DNA of 35,997 nucleotides from Polymyxa betae (taxonomy: Eukaryota > Endomyxa > Phytomyxea > Plasmodiophorida > Plasmodiophoridae), in the NCBI GenBank assembly GCA_003693705.1, contig RBZT01000979.1, positions 1 through 35,997 on the forward strand, read 5' to 3'. The translations under genes were made by a program, and so were the position numbers. This document shows, piece by piece, positions 9,328 through 19,056 of the stretch. How positions within the stretch are numbered: position 1 is the first letter of the stretch; the number at the start of each line of letters is the position of its first letter. Under the pieces are notes generated by a model. That model worked only from the letters and a program-made list of their open reading frames with translations, ran no database searches and was not told where the DNA came from.

Positions 9328-10818
9328 ATGGGCAATACAAAATCATCGGAACTACATCCGACCTCCCTCTCCAATCAGACTTCTTCAGCATCGAAATTTT
9401 ATGGTGTCGCTAATGTTCGTCTGTGAAGAAATTCCTTCATACCTGCATATATCTTAGTTTAATGATTTAGTTTGGCAATACTTGCTATTTGAACTCGGTC
9501 TTTCAAGCATTATATCATTGTAAGGCGTTTCGTGATAATCTTCTGGAATATTATCATGAACAGCAACAAGAACAATATGGTAGGTGAAAATAAACCATTC
9601 ATTAGATATATGGTCATATTTATCAGATAATTAGATGATGATGATGATGATGATGATGATCAAGTTCGTGAACCTACCTTGTTATCACTTCTTGCAGAAT
9701 TATTTGTAGGAAGATAAGAGTCAATTTTAACTAATCATAATATGATTGACATATAGGATTATATAAATAATAGTAATGAACAGAATGGGACATTAGAGCC
9801 AAAGGATTTTGTTGAACATGTACAACAAAGGAATGGTATGATAGCAATATGAGATACAAATCTCTCATATATTTATTATTTAATAATTCAGCTATGTTCG
9901 TTGGTACACAACATCAAGATGCTCATGAATTTCTCCATTTTCTCCTAAGCGATCTCTCGGAAACAATCAATGAACAACGTGGACATCAACAGCATGAAGA
10001 TTCATCAATTCCCAATTTCATTGAAGCTCTATTTGGAGGTGTTTTTACAAATCGAATGCAATGTCTTCGTTGTGATTCAATCTCATCCAGAGATGAGAAA
10101 GTTAGTTATATTTCATCTTAAGATTAACAGCTGCCATTCTATTTTATTTCGTTTATGATATTGATCAATTCACTGTATCTCCATTAATTGTAATTTGTTT
10201 ATTTGTATCAGTTCATGGATCTCTCTATTGATATCTCTGATCATTCATCACTATCTCATTGTTTGGGTCAATTTGGAAGACGTGAACTCCTATTCGCTGA
10301 CTGTAAATTCCGATGTTCACAATGTTTATCACTTCAAGAAGCTCATAAGGTTCGTACTGGCTCCTGTATATCACATTATTAACATGTTCCAAGTGGTTGC
10401 AAGTTAAACGACAGCCTCGAGTTCTGATCTGTCATTTGAAAAGATTTAAATACACCGAATCGATGGAGTTCAAGAAATTATGCTGTCGTGTCTGTTTTTC
10501 ACAACATTTACGTCTTCCAAATCTGGTAGAAGATCTGGAACCCTGCCTGTATGAACTATTCGCTGTAGGTATGTAACTGATTGTGTGGAATATATATATA
10601 TATAGGATATGATATATGAATATACAGTGGTTCATATTGGATCTGGTTCATCTCATGGTCATTATGTATGTGTTATACGTCAAGGTTCTACATGGTATCT
10701 ATATGATGATCATATCATACATCTATTAGAACATGATTGTTTACATCACTTCTTTGGTTCTCTTCATGATCCAGATCATAATGATGGCTATATATTATTT
10801 TATCAACAAATATCCTGA
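9328..10818 (+). CDS. Ubiquitin-specific protease, USP12/USP46 type, 8 exons
   Basis: Exons: 9328-9414, 9471-9579, 9635-9705, 9757-9835, 9892-10100, 10212-10349, 10394-10568, 10628-10818 (352 aa). Catalytic motifs: [10 protein letters not shown] (Cys34), HGHY (His301) and YLYDDH (Asp316/317). [13 protein letters not shown], two CxxC pairs (CLRCD, CSQCL) that bind zinc in the fingers, EAHK and HLKRFKY match the USP12/46 subgroup, and the length fits. These enzymes deubiquitinate with WDR48/WDR20 cofactors. An oddity is a run of nine Asp (66-74) encoded by a GAT microsatellite at an exon start. Intron 5 is 111 nt, about twice the local norm; introns 1 and 6 use GTTCGT donors. Confidence 0.92.
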
Positions 10819-10955
10819 ATTTCCATTTACGTAATCCATCATATGTCTTTCATATATCCACAAATTCTCATAATCTATAAATTTATAGGTTCTTCGACAG
10901 TTCTGTTTTCAAACACATCAAATCAGTTTCGTGAAAACTGTCATATTTGACGATT

Positions 10956-12311
10956 TCACTTTGGTATTCGGGTTCGAGGACAATCTGACAGATTCTGTAT
11001 TACCGGCCCCAGATTAGACTGCACCAATGTACGAATACATCTATACATGTGCTTTCTAAATCTAGCAGAGCTTTGATATTCAGTAAGGCAGATAACAGCA
11101 CAGATTACAGCATCTAATAAAAGTGGCAGAATAAATGTAGATCGATATTGATCGGATGGTATTTGGTTCTTTAAAAGAACCCATCGAGATATAATTCGGG
11201 TCCTAGTTGCATTAGGTTCATATTGATTAGTTGGAGTGCCATTAAGGATCTTGCATCTCACTAATGATAATAACTGAACTAGTAGATCTAATGTCATAGG
11301 TCTTGAACATATCCATGATAACTTATCGACCTGATCAGGTCCAAATACTGACAACTGATCCAATGGTATCTGACTAATAAACATATGCAGAATACGACTA
11401 ATATCTGGAGCAGAAATAGGCAGTAATCCTCGTACATCGCCTCTATATCCTTTGCTATTTAATAGATCTGATAATGGATCAGCACATGTTAGGTCATCGA
11501 CCACATCTGTGACGTCGTAACAGACACCATTCGGGCGATTTGCAGCGAAGAAGTTCTCAAAGCAGATCTTGGGACCTGATTCCATATACTGATGAAAGAG
11601 GGATTCCAGACGATAACGATGATGATTGATAGCTGAAGATCTCATATCTCTTACTATCTTCCATGGTGATACAGTTCGTGGTCGGGTACGACTAGCAGGT
11701 CTGGACCGATCATGTAGTCGTAATATTGAATGAGATGCAGTTGTGGTTTTAGACCGAGATTGACCTGATGATGATATCAAACTTGATGATAAACATCTAT
11801 CATGTTGATAGGTAATCTGTATCTGATCGCGAACAGATCCTTTAGATTTCCATCCAAATTTATAACGAAGCCGACCATGACAATCAGGACCGAATAATCC
11901 ATCACGTAATAGATCAATATTTCCAGAATTTGGTCGGACACCGATATGATTTAGATAATGTACCAAGAACTGGCTCTCGATCAATTTCTTCATATCATCA
12001 TTATCAATTGTGTCTTGATCACCGGTCAGTATATCTTGAACGTGAGATCCCAACTCTAATAAAACAGTAAACCCTTCGGGACTTAAATGTCGCCCTACAC
12101 GATAACGCCGAGATCGAGGTTCTGATCTAGACTTGAGACCATCTTGTTTAATATCATTGATATTGGTTGATGTCTTCTGGATATTAGTCTTATGTCGTAT
12201 AGTAGAGGTTCTAGTGACTGCAAATATTTCATGAAATAATTTCAAGATATGAGCTTGTTGAGGTTCTGGATCTCGTGGTAGATGAATCAGTAATTTGTTT
12301 GCAGGTGTCAT
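10956..12311 (-). CDS. Unknown 451-aa protein, single exon
   Basis: A long intronless frame (451 aa), opening MTPANKLLIHLPRDPEP. I do not recognise the family. The first half is Arg/Ser-rich and low complexity (about 45-75 and 175-225); the second half is richer in leucine-dense helical stretches (ILHMFISQIPL, LDLLVQLLSLV, LLLDAVICAVICL), suggesting a helical repeat or all-alpha fold. No signal peptide or certain membrane span; the last hydrophobic stretch could be a helix or a TM. It lies convergent to the USP gene and 86 bp downstream of the LRR gene on the same strand. Length and codon use argue it is a real gene. Confidence 0.75.
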   Translation of the reverse strand: MTPANKLLIHLPRDPEPQQAHILKLFHEIFAVTRTSTIRHKTNIQKTSTNINDIKQDGLKSRSEPRSRRYRVGRHLSPEGFTVLLELGSHVQDILTGDQDTIDNDDMKKLIESQFLVHYLNHIGVRPNSGNIDLLRDGLFGPDCHGRLRYKFGWKSKGSVRDQIQITYQHDRCLSSSLISSSGQSRSKTTTASHSILRLHDRSRPASRTRPRTVSPWKIVRDMRSSAINHHRYRLESLFHQYMESGPKICFENFFAANRPNGVCYDVTDVVDDLTCADPLSDLLNSKGYRGDVRGLLPISAPDISRILHMFISQIPLDQLSVFGPDQVDKLSWICSRPMTLDLLVQLLSLVRCKILNGTPTNQYEPNATRTRIISRWVLLKNQIPSDQYRSTFILPLLLDAVICAVICLTEYQSSARFRKHMYRCIRTLVQSNLGPVIQNLSDCPRTRIPK

Positions 12312-12397
12312 ACAAATATATTACTATCTGCAAGTACCACGATCTTCAATCAAATCTGCTTCTGAGTTTATCATTAAGATTATCTGGGATACTTGAA

Positions 12398-14773
12398 CTA
12401 AACCGAACCGCTGAGTTCTGCCTGAGCTCTGATCCATTCTTCATCAACTTTGGATTTAGTGAGTAGCGATCTTCTAGGTCGATGACGAATACAAGAGACG
12501 AGCATTGCTAATGCAATGCCACATACTCCAAACATAATCACCGTAATCAATGCTGTCCCATTACCAGGTTTTGCAGTTGAATGTGCTGGTTCAGGACCTA
12601 TTTGATATAAAGCGAAACTTATCTCTTCTTGCTCATCAATTGCAGATGATCTGTTATATTGAGGTTGTAATATAGAGGTATCAGATCCTCTATCTTTGGC
12701 TATATCTTCATTCTCATTTATGATAGACAACTTCGTTTCATCAACTTCACCTAGACGATTTTAATCAAATCTATTTCAAAGTGATATGAAAACATTTACT
12801 TGTGGATTTGTTTTCAGTCTCATGGCAGCCAGAACCTAGATCGCTAATACGACTTGTCTCATGAGGCTCCTCATTAAAAAACTACAAAGCTAAGTCAATG
12901 GCAGATCATGAACGCAATGGTAAGAATACAATCTGGCCTTGCTTGCCTGTATTTTCAGGCCAGGGTTCTGGAAGTGCAGTTGATGAATCTATGATAAAAA
13001 TTCAGTGAAAGACTTTGAGTAATTAATCAGAAACACACCATCTCTACATGCAGGGCTCATTTCCATATTGAGCTGAAGAGATGTTTCTAAAAGTTGCAGA
13101 TCTCTATCATCAGAAATTATTGGTTCTTGCTTAGGAAGAATTCCGTCATCATTATAATGCAAAGGCTCAGTTTTAACATCATGCTCGATAGTGCTTTCCA
13201 GAACGATCCTCGGAACACCGTCTAGAGTTTGTTCCCGTTCGATGTTAGCATCCTTGAATTCGCTTGCTTTTTCATCAGTTTGAAATGTGCTGATTCCAGA
13301 ACTATCAGTATCAGAAGGGTTTGGTTCCAGTTCAGTTGATGCCGGTTGTTTAAGTTCAGCGACTGCCGATTGAGTAATAATCTCAGAATTAGCTTCAGGT
13401 AAGGGTAGAATGATCCTCGGAGCAGAGTCTAGAGCTTGTTCGTGTTCGATCTTATCATCTTTGAATTCGCTTCCTTTTTCATCAGTTTGAAATTTGCTGA
13501 TTCCAGAACTATCAGTATCAGCAGGTCTTGGTTCCAGTTCAGTTAATGCCGGTTGTGTAAGTTCAGCGACTGCCGATTGAGTAATAATCTCAGAATTAGC
13601 TTTAGGTAAAGGCAGAGACAAAGAAGTTAAGTAAGGTTCAAAAGATATTGAAATCTCGTCTTGATCATGTTCTGAAGATTCTGAATTACTGGGCTGACCA
13701 ATAGTTGGACTAGATGACGACTGAATGCATTCCGAATTACTGCTTGTATCCTTTCTGTTAAATGGAAATAAGAGACGGCTCCAGAAATCAGGCTCGACAG
13801 GAATGTCAGATTTCACATCGTAATATTGTGATAATCTTGGAACTTTACGAATCGATGTGTTCTTTATGTGACAAATAATCTTTTCATCCTTTCGGTTGCG
13901 AATTCTCCTCCACAATTCAAGACTGTTTACTGGAAATTCTTTCAGTCCCACACCCTCCAACGTTCTAAGCATAAAATTGAAGTTACAATTGCAAGACCAT
14001 TGAAGTTGCTCACAATTGGTTTAAACTATTTAGATGCAAAAATGCATTATCAGAAATCTTCAATTCTGCATCTGTAGATATTACCCTGAACAAAAAATCA
14101 GATGCACTAAAGAGCTAGCCATGGTGTTGTTACAAATGATGAACAGTTTTAGGATAGTGTAAGGTAGGAAGATTTTCACATCTGGGGTTTTCAATATGTC
14201 TGTATTACATGGTTAGACAATTATGTAAATGAATACTAATTAGATATCCAGTACAATTGCTCCAAGTTATCAATCTTGGACATATCGAAGTCAACTGCAG
14301 GAATTCCAACCAAACTGATGTGTTGTTAGTTCCAATTATGGTTTAACAACATGAATGCAACCACTTACTGTAAATTACGCAAGCTTGGCATTTCTGGGAA
14401 TTCGCTTAATGCAGATGGCTGCTGTTCAGGATGATCCCAAACTAATTGACTATTTAACATTCAGACAAAATATCTGCCGATATGATACACAGTGACGAAC
14501 ATGGCTGTTGCTGAGCACAGACTTAGTGACCAGAAATCATGAGCGTTCTTATTACAAATACTGCTAACGTATTAGCTACCAAATTCATGAGCATACACGA
14601 CGACCATACATTGTATAATTATGACTGGTGCCTTGACAATAACATCCTACAAATGCATTCCTGCAGACACTACAATCCTGCTTGGATATGTGTGGAGTTA
14701 TGGACTGAGCTTGAGTTAGTAGATGCAAGGGTGTGACTATAATTGTGACAATGAATACAATGTACATGGCCAT
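12398..14773 (-). CDS. LRR single-pass (type I) membrane protein, 10 exons
   Basis: Exons: 14773-14610, 14560-14501, 14449-14369, 14314-14255, 14199-14134, 14085-14014, 13964-13039, 12988-12930, 12881-12800, 12750-12398 (640 aa). A signal peptide (MAMYIVFIVTIIVTPLHLL) leads into a Cys-rich cap (CSVCRN, GCYCQG). Short exons then each encode one leucine-rich repeat of 20-24 residues (e.g. LVGIPAVDFDMSKIDNLEQL, LKISDNAFLHLNSLNQL); introns 3-6 are phase 2 and split a Leu codon (CAT at the first). Then come a long acidic Ser/Glu stalk with a 69-aa tandem duplication, one TM (about 590-611) and a 29-aa basic-then-acidic tail. No kinase or TIR domain, so it is a surface receptor or adhesion-like protein of unknown ligand. 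Introns are 48-55 nt. Confidence 0.82.
13202..13615 (-). repeat. Tandem duplication (2 x 207 bp) inside the LRR-protein stalk
   Basis: Unit 1 (13409-13615) and unit 2 (13202-13408) each encode 69 residues beginning LPLPxANSEIITQSAVAEL and ending xAPRII or xVPRIV. Similarity is high at both DNA and protein level, so the duplication is fairly recent and keeps the frame. Confidence 0.9.
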
Positions 14774-14992
14774 AAACTAGATCTGTGTATATATAAGTGT
14801 GTAATATTCACAATGACAGTAACATATGTGATATGTGTGTTTGCCATACATTTGTATAGATAAGTTATCAGATGATGATGTCACCTCCATCTATAGTACG
14901 TATCATATTACTATCAGTAACATATAAACATCTATACGTTCAGTATCTTTAATAATATACACACACACACACACACACACAAACAAACATCA
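14774..14992. repeat. Intergenic with (AC)11 microsatellite
   Basis: The region upstream of the LRR gene contains an AC dinucleotide run at about 14959-14980. Nothing else was recognised. Confidence 0.6.
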
Positions 14993-15242
14993 TCACTTAA
15001 CTTCACCAACGAATACGACATTACCAGCATAACCTTTCGAAACATCATTGACTGCGATCACCAATGAAACTAAAAAAGGATCACCTTGTCTTACTAGGGC
15101 GTAGAATGTCCATTTACCAGACTAGAATCTCAACATATGATTACGAGGTTAAAATAAAGGTTGATCTAGGTGTAATACATCCTAAGGGCTGTAATCGGTG
15201 AATATCGATATCTTGTCCTGATGATAAACAGATTTTCAACAT
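14993..15242 (-). pseudogene. Unresolved gene or gene remnant, unknown family
   Basis: Two stretches read as protein on the minus strand. 15121-14993 gives 42 residues including GKWTFYALVRQGDPFLV and ends YAGNVVFVGEVK plus stop. 15242-15145 gives MLKICLSSGQDIDIHRLQPLG and onward. A candidate GT-AG intron of 23 nt (15144-15122) lies between them, but the phases do not match, and no other GT-AG pair I tried restores the frame. Either an exon or start lies elsewhere, there is a frameshift, or this is a decayed gene. The family is not recognised. It is divergent to the DRC10 gene. Confidence 0.4.
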
Positions 15243-15434
15243 TCCTGTGTTAATTATTAATCATACGTTCTTGAATGTTCTGTTGACACACTGAAATATG
15301 AATCCAACTAATGAGCAAAAATCTCCTTTTCACTTGAATATCAGTGATCTAGTATAATTACAATTTGACTGATTAACAAGTACCTAATGATCAGAACATT
15401 ATATAATAATTCTTAGGTCGTATTTCTCTTAACT

Positions 15435-16998
15435 ATGATGCCCTTTGCTCAACTTCGTGTTGATGATTTATCAATTGAATCACGATCTCGTCATACAACT
15501 GATAGATCACAAAGTGAAAAACATCATGGAAATAGATTAGCATTTGCTAGTATTGATATAGACGATACTGTACAAAATGAATCAAATCGTATAATCAAGA
15601 TCCTAGATGCATTGCTTTCATCTCTATATCATCTCTTATATATATGTATAATATTCACCAATATTCTAATTAGTTTCCTAAATTGAAATATAGCAACATC
15701 AGAAGAGGGCACTGAAAGGAGATTGATAGATAAATGTGATTCTTTACGAGGAACATCATTACAGGTTGCTCAAATGTTAATTCGACATTTAGCCATGGAG
15801 AAGACCGAATTCTCTTCACGATCTTCCAGTAATTATATTTAACACAATAATGACGATCTAGTAAGATTTCACTCCAGGTAAATCTTTACTTCCCAGTATC
15901 TCAGCTTCTACTTCAACATTAACTAAATTTCTCATTTCTGACAATCAGCTTTCATTCAGGTACATCAATAGCAACGAATTACATTTGCTAACTTATTACT
16001 AATTGATATTCAGATTTCGGGATTGTTTCGGTGAGCCTGCAGAAGTTGCCAGAGAGTTCATTGAATTAGTAGCTAACTTGCGAGAGATCATGATTTCCAA
16101 TATAAAAAGAATAATGTCCTCTAAACCATCATCAAATAATCTGTTAGAAGAAGCCATCAGTAAAGAACATAAAGAAAGCATTTTAGCAAAACACTTAAAG
16201 GAGAAAATCGAAAACCGAAGGTAAACAGAAACTTTGAAAAACTGGAAATTTTTTGTTGAGAGACTGCAGGAAATTGACAAGTGAGATATTAAATAACAAA
16301 AGGAAATACATCGAGTCGTTGAAGAGACAAATAACTGCAGTACAAGATAAATGTGAAGAAGTTCGTGTTAGAATCAGAATCAATGATGAGAAATGTCATC
16401 AAGAATCTGCACCGTCTCATGAACAAATCAAACAGCAACTATTAGCCAATGTTTGTTCACAACATATTCATGTAGTTACGAACTGATTTCTGCTCAGCTC
16501 AATACTAACCGGATGACATTCTTGACGTTGAAAGAAGCGAATCGAGCAATGGAGGACAAACTGCATCGCAGGAAAGTCTCCAGCGAAAGTGAAATTCAAA
16601 AAACAATCAATGATTATGATACAACAATGATAGAAATATATCATGAAGTATATGAATTAAGAAATGATCTTGAAGACAAGAAAGAACGTATTCGATTCTT
16701 AACAAACCATTTCAGGGAGCTTGATGAGGTCAATTGTAAAATTTGGAATGAAATCTCCTAAATCTATGATAGGCCCGAGCTGCTCAAGCAGAACGAGAAC
16801 GTTTAGAACGTCTACGACATCGACAATTGAATAAAAACCTGAGGATATGGTCTGTAATTACATTTATCATTGATACATCACTGAGTAGTAGTTTGTACTA
16901 GGTGCTGTACATCTCTTCTCCTTCAACTACATATACGATTAGTAAATAAGATATATGGAAAGAAGAAGGGCAAGAAGGCAGTCAAGAAGAAGAAATAG
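15435..16998 (+). CDS. IQCD: Dynein regulatory complex subunit 10 (IQCD-like), 8 exons
   Basis: Exons: 15435-15645, 15694-15828, 15878-15959, 16014-16220, 16270-16450, 16498-16728, 16773-16849, 16902-16998 (406 aa; human IQCD is of similar size). Conserved blocks: RIIKILDALLSSL near residue 60, REFIELVANLRE, then a long coiled coil ending in DKLHRRKVSSESEIQ and NDYDTTMIEIYHEV, close to the IQCD segment KYKVETEIENWIQKYDTEM. The C-terminus is lysine-rich (GKKKGKKAVKKKK), as in IQCD. DRC10 is part of the nexin-dynein regulatory complex that links outer doublets in motile flagella. The IQ motif before the Lys tail is degenerate (LQLHIRLVNK). All introns are 44-54 nt with clean phases. Confidence 0.82.
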
Positions 16999-17160
16999 AT
17001 CATATTCAATCAATACAGATGACCTGGTTATTCTATAATATGAACAGTTATATACTATAATTTCGGCTTCATAATCTAGTTTCATACGATGTAGTCTGAA
17101 ATTGTGTTTACTTGAACCACATGAACATCCAATCATCAGCCAGTATTATGAAGGAGTTCA

Positions 17161-17762
17161 CCATCTATCTGGATAACAATCGGTTTATGTGGTGCTAACA
17201 AGTTTCTCAGCATGGCAACATCTCTTACCTACTTATTGTAGAACGTGGTTTGATTCAATGCCTGTTAACTTTCATAATGGGAAATTCCTTTATCCCTTCG
17301 ATCATATTTATGTAGAAGTGATGCTGCTAATCTGGGATCTATATTCCATACAACTCTTATCATTTTAGTTATCATATTTGGCATTATTGATATTATATTA
17401 CTGGGTTCAAATCTAAAGAATCCATAACTATAGTTATAGGTCCAATTGGTGGTATAACACGTTTATGTATTTGATCTTCATCTTAAAAACAACAACAAAA
17501 AAACAGAGGTAAGAATGGGAAATATACTGATTCGATATTGCTGGATGTATTTTTGTATTAGGTAGTACTGTATGAAATGGATCAGAAAAAACGTGAACAT
17601 ACAGTACTCTTTATTGCTAGTATTGCTGGATCTCTAACTACTCTCTCTACATTTCTAACAGATATTCATCAAACTAACGTCAAATCAATTTCAGATGATA
17701 TATCTAGCATAATTGTCGCTCAAATCATTTCTTCATTAGACTTGTTCAAAGATCAAATGTGA
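17161..17762 (+). pseudogene. Degenerate copy of the FEX fluoride exporter gene
   Basis: In order, segments here align with the intact FEX gene at 18034-18855: 17170-17220 (TGGATAACAA...TTTCTCAGCATGGCAACA), 17300-17345 (SYLCRSDAANLGSIFH versus SYLCGRHSASLGVVFH), about 17430-17465 (GPIGGITRL versus GAIGGLTRY), 17530-17560 (FDIAGCIFVLG versus LSNIGGCIVSG) and 17600-17760 (SIAGSLTTLSTFLTDI versus GVAGALTTVSTFIAEI). Small deletions shift the frame, for example 2 nt before the TTTCTCAGC block, and stops interrupt it. The first half of domain 1 is missing. It is a tandem duplicate in the same orientation that has decayed; I do not reconstruct an intact product. Confidence 0.82.
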
Positions 17763-18033
17763 CCCGATGAAAACGTCAAGATAGTAAATACACAATGGTT
17801 GTATAAAGTACTTAAGAACACAGGTTTCAGGGGTAGGAAGGGGGTATAGGGGTCCACCACCAACGATATCTCATAACTATTAGGAAGGTTCTACACGTGT
17901 CTGGCCCCATGTTGCGGTCATGCCGACTACTGTCACGTGTAAATAGACATGTTAGTGTTGGGCGTGTTGGCCCATCTCGACAGTGGAGTTGGTTGGCCCC
18001 GATATCTATGTTACACCTGGTGAACATATCTTC

Positions 18034-18855
18034 ATGTATCATTTCTATAACGTAATGTCTACTGATACTATCCTGTTTAATATCTTGCCTGTTGCTTTGG
18101 CAAGTTGTGTTGGTGTCTTCCTGAGAATTATACTCGCAGCTGTTGCCAACATCTATGCCATTCCGGGGCCATCATTCCTACTTGCTAACATTGTCGGCTG
18201 TTTTATCATTGGCCAGACGCTTGCTCTATCTTCAACATTTCCTGCTAATGTATCCATTTGGATAACAACTGGTGTATGTGGTGCCTTAACCAGCTTCTCA
18301 GCATGGCAACAATACTCTGCTTCTATTATTGCTTTTGATCGTAATGTCGCAGGATGGTTGTTAGAGCTTTTGATTGGATTCTCTCTATGGATTGCTTCAT
18401 ATCTCTGTGGACGCCATTCGGCTTCTCTAGGCGTTGTGTTTCACAGAATCACCCTGATCGTTGTGATGCTTGCTGGCATTGCTGGTGCTGCATTTCTACG
18501 ATTAACAGAAAAGGCATTGATAGCTATTGGATTGGGTGCAATCGGAGGTCTTACTCGTTATTTACTAAGTATTGGCTTAAACAAAGGATTGCATGGAAAG
18601 TATGATTGGTTTCCATTTGGCACATTTCTAAGTAATATCGGTGGATGTATTGTATCTGGTGTCACATGGTTAAGTACTGGAGATCCTCAACATCCAGTTA
18701 TTGTTGGTGTTGCTGGTGCCTTGACTACTGTTTCAACGTTTATCGCAGAAATTGATCAAATTACAATGCCCAAACAATATCTTTATGCATTATCAAGCAT
18801 TGTCCTCGCTCAAGTCGTTTTTATCACCATCTTCAATGGTATTGCTAAAGCTTAA
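18034..18855 (+). CDS. FEX: FEX fluoride exporter (fused double CrcB/Fluc domain)
   Basis: Single exon, 273 aa from the ATG at 18034; a second ATG at 18055 is possible, and upstream in-frame sequence lacks an ATG. Two CrcB/Fluc halves, each with about four TMs, are joined by a linking helix, the topology of eukaryotic FEX. Half 1: GVFLRI, LLANIVGCFIIG, GVCGALTSFSAW. Half 2: GAIGGLTRYLL, FGTFLSNIGGCIVSG, GVAGALTTVSTF. The central Asn of each half (LAN, LSN) and the TSFS/TVST boxes are the fluoride-conducting elements known from Fluc/FEX. In half 1 the box has F then W; in half 2, V then F, so the two pores are not equivalent. It should export fluoride across the plasma membrane. A decayed copy lies 270 bp upstream. 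Confidence 0.93.
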   Translation: MYHFYNVMSTDTILFNILPVALASCVGVFLRIILAAVANIYAIPGPSFLLANIVGCFIIGQTLALSSTFPANVSIWITTGVCGALTSFSAWQQYSASIIAFDRNVAGWLLELLIGFSLWIASYLCGRHSASLGVVFHRITLIVVMLAGIAGAAFLRLTEKALIAIGLGAIGGLTRYLLSIGLNKGLHGKYDWFPFGTFLSNIGGCIVSGVTWLSTGDPQHPVIVGVAGALTTVSTFIAEIDQITMPKQYLYALSSIVLAQVVFITIFNGIAKA

Positions 18856-19056
18856 ACTATTGCTGGTTTAAGTCTTTTTAAATGTTAGACAATATATAAA
18901 CTCGAAAGTTGATTATCCTTTTGTTGCTGTGTGCAATTATTTTCAGCAATCGATTCAGATAACCTCATTTGATTTGTAATAGATCCGATAGACAGACATC
19001 AGACATGATTGTCATGTCCTCTGTTGCGATATTGACGAGTCACAGATAGCTGTTTC

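Noticed and set aside
10101-10211. Possible extra exon inside the 111-nt USP intron
   Set aside because: USP12/46 proteins are contiguous across this point (SSRDEK to FMDLS), and the candidate exon adds unmatched residues.
14539-14736. 65-aa plus-strand ORF
   Set aside because: It is antisense to the signal-peptide and Cys-rich exons of the LRR gene, which join cleanly to the rest of that gene.
15122-15144. 23-nt GT-AG intron in the unresolved minus-strand gene
   Set aside because: Phase 2 on one side and phase 0 on the other; splicing it would shift the frame into a stop.
17983-18033. Upstream extension of the FEX frame beginning at GTG
   Set aside because: Eukaryotic initiation needs ATG in the normal case; the ATG at 18034 (or 18055) fits the FEX N-terminus better.
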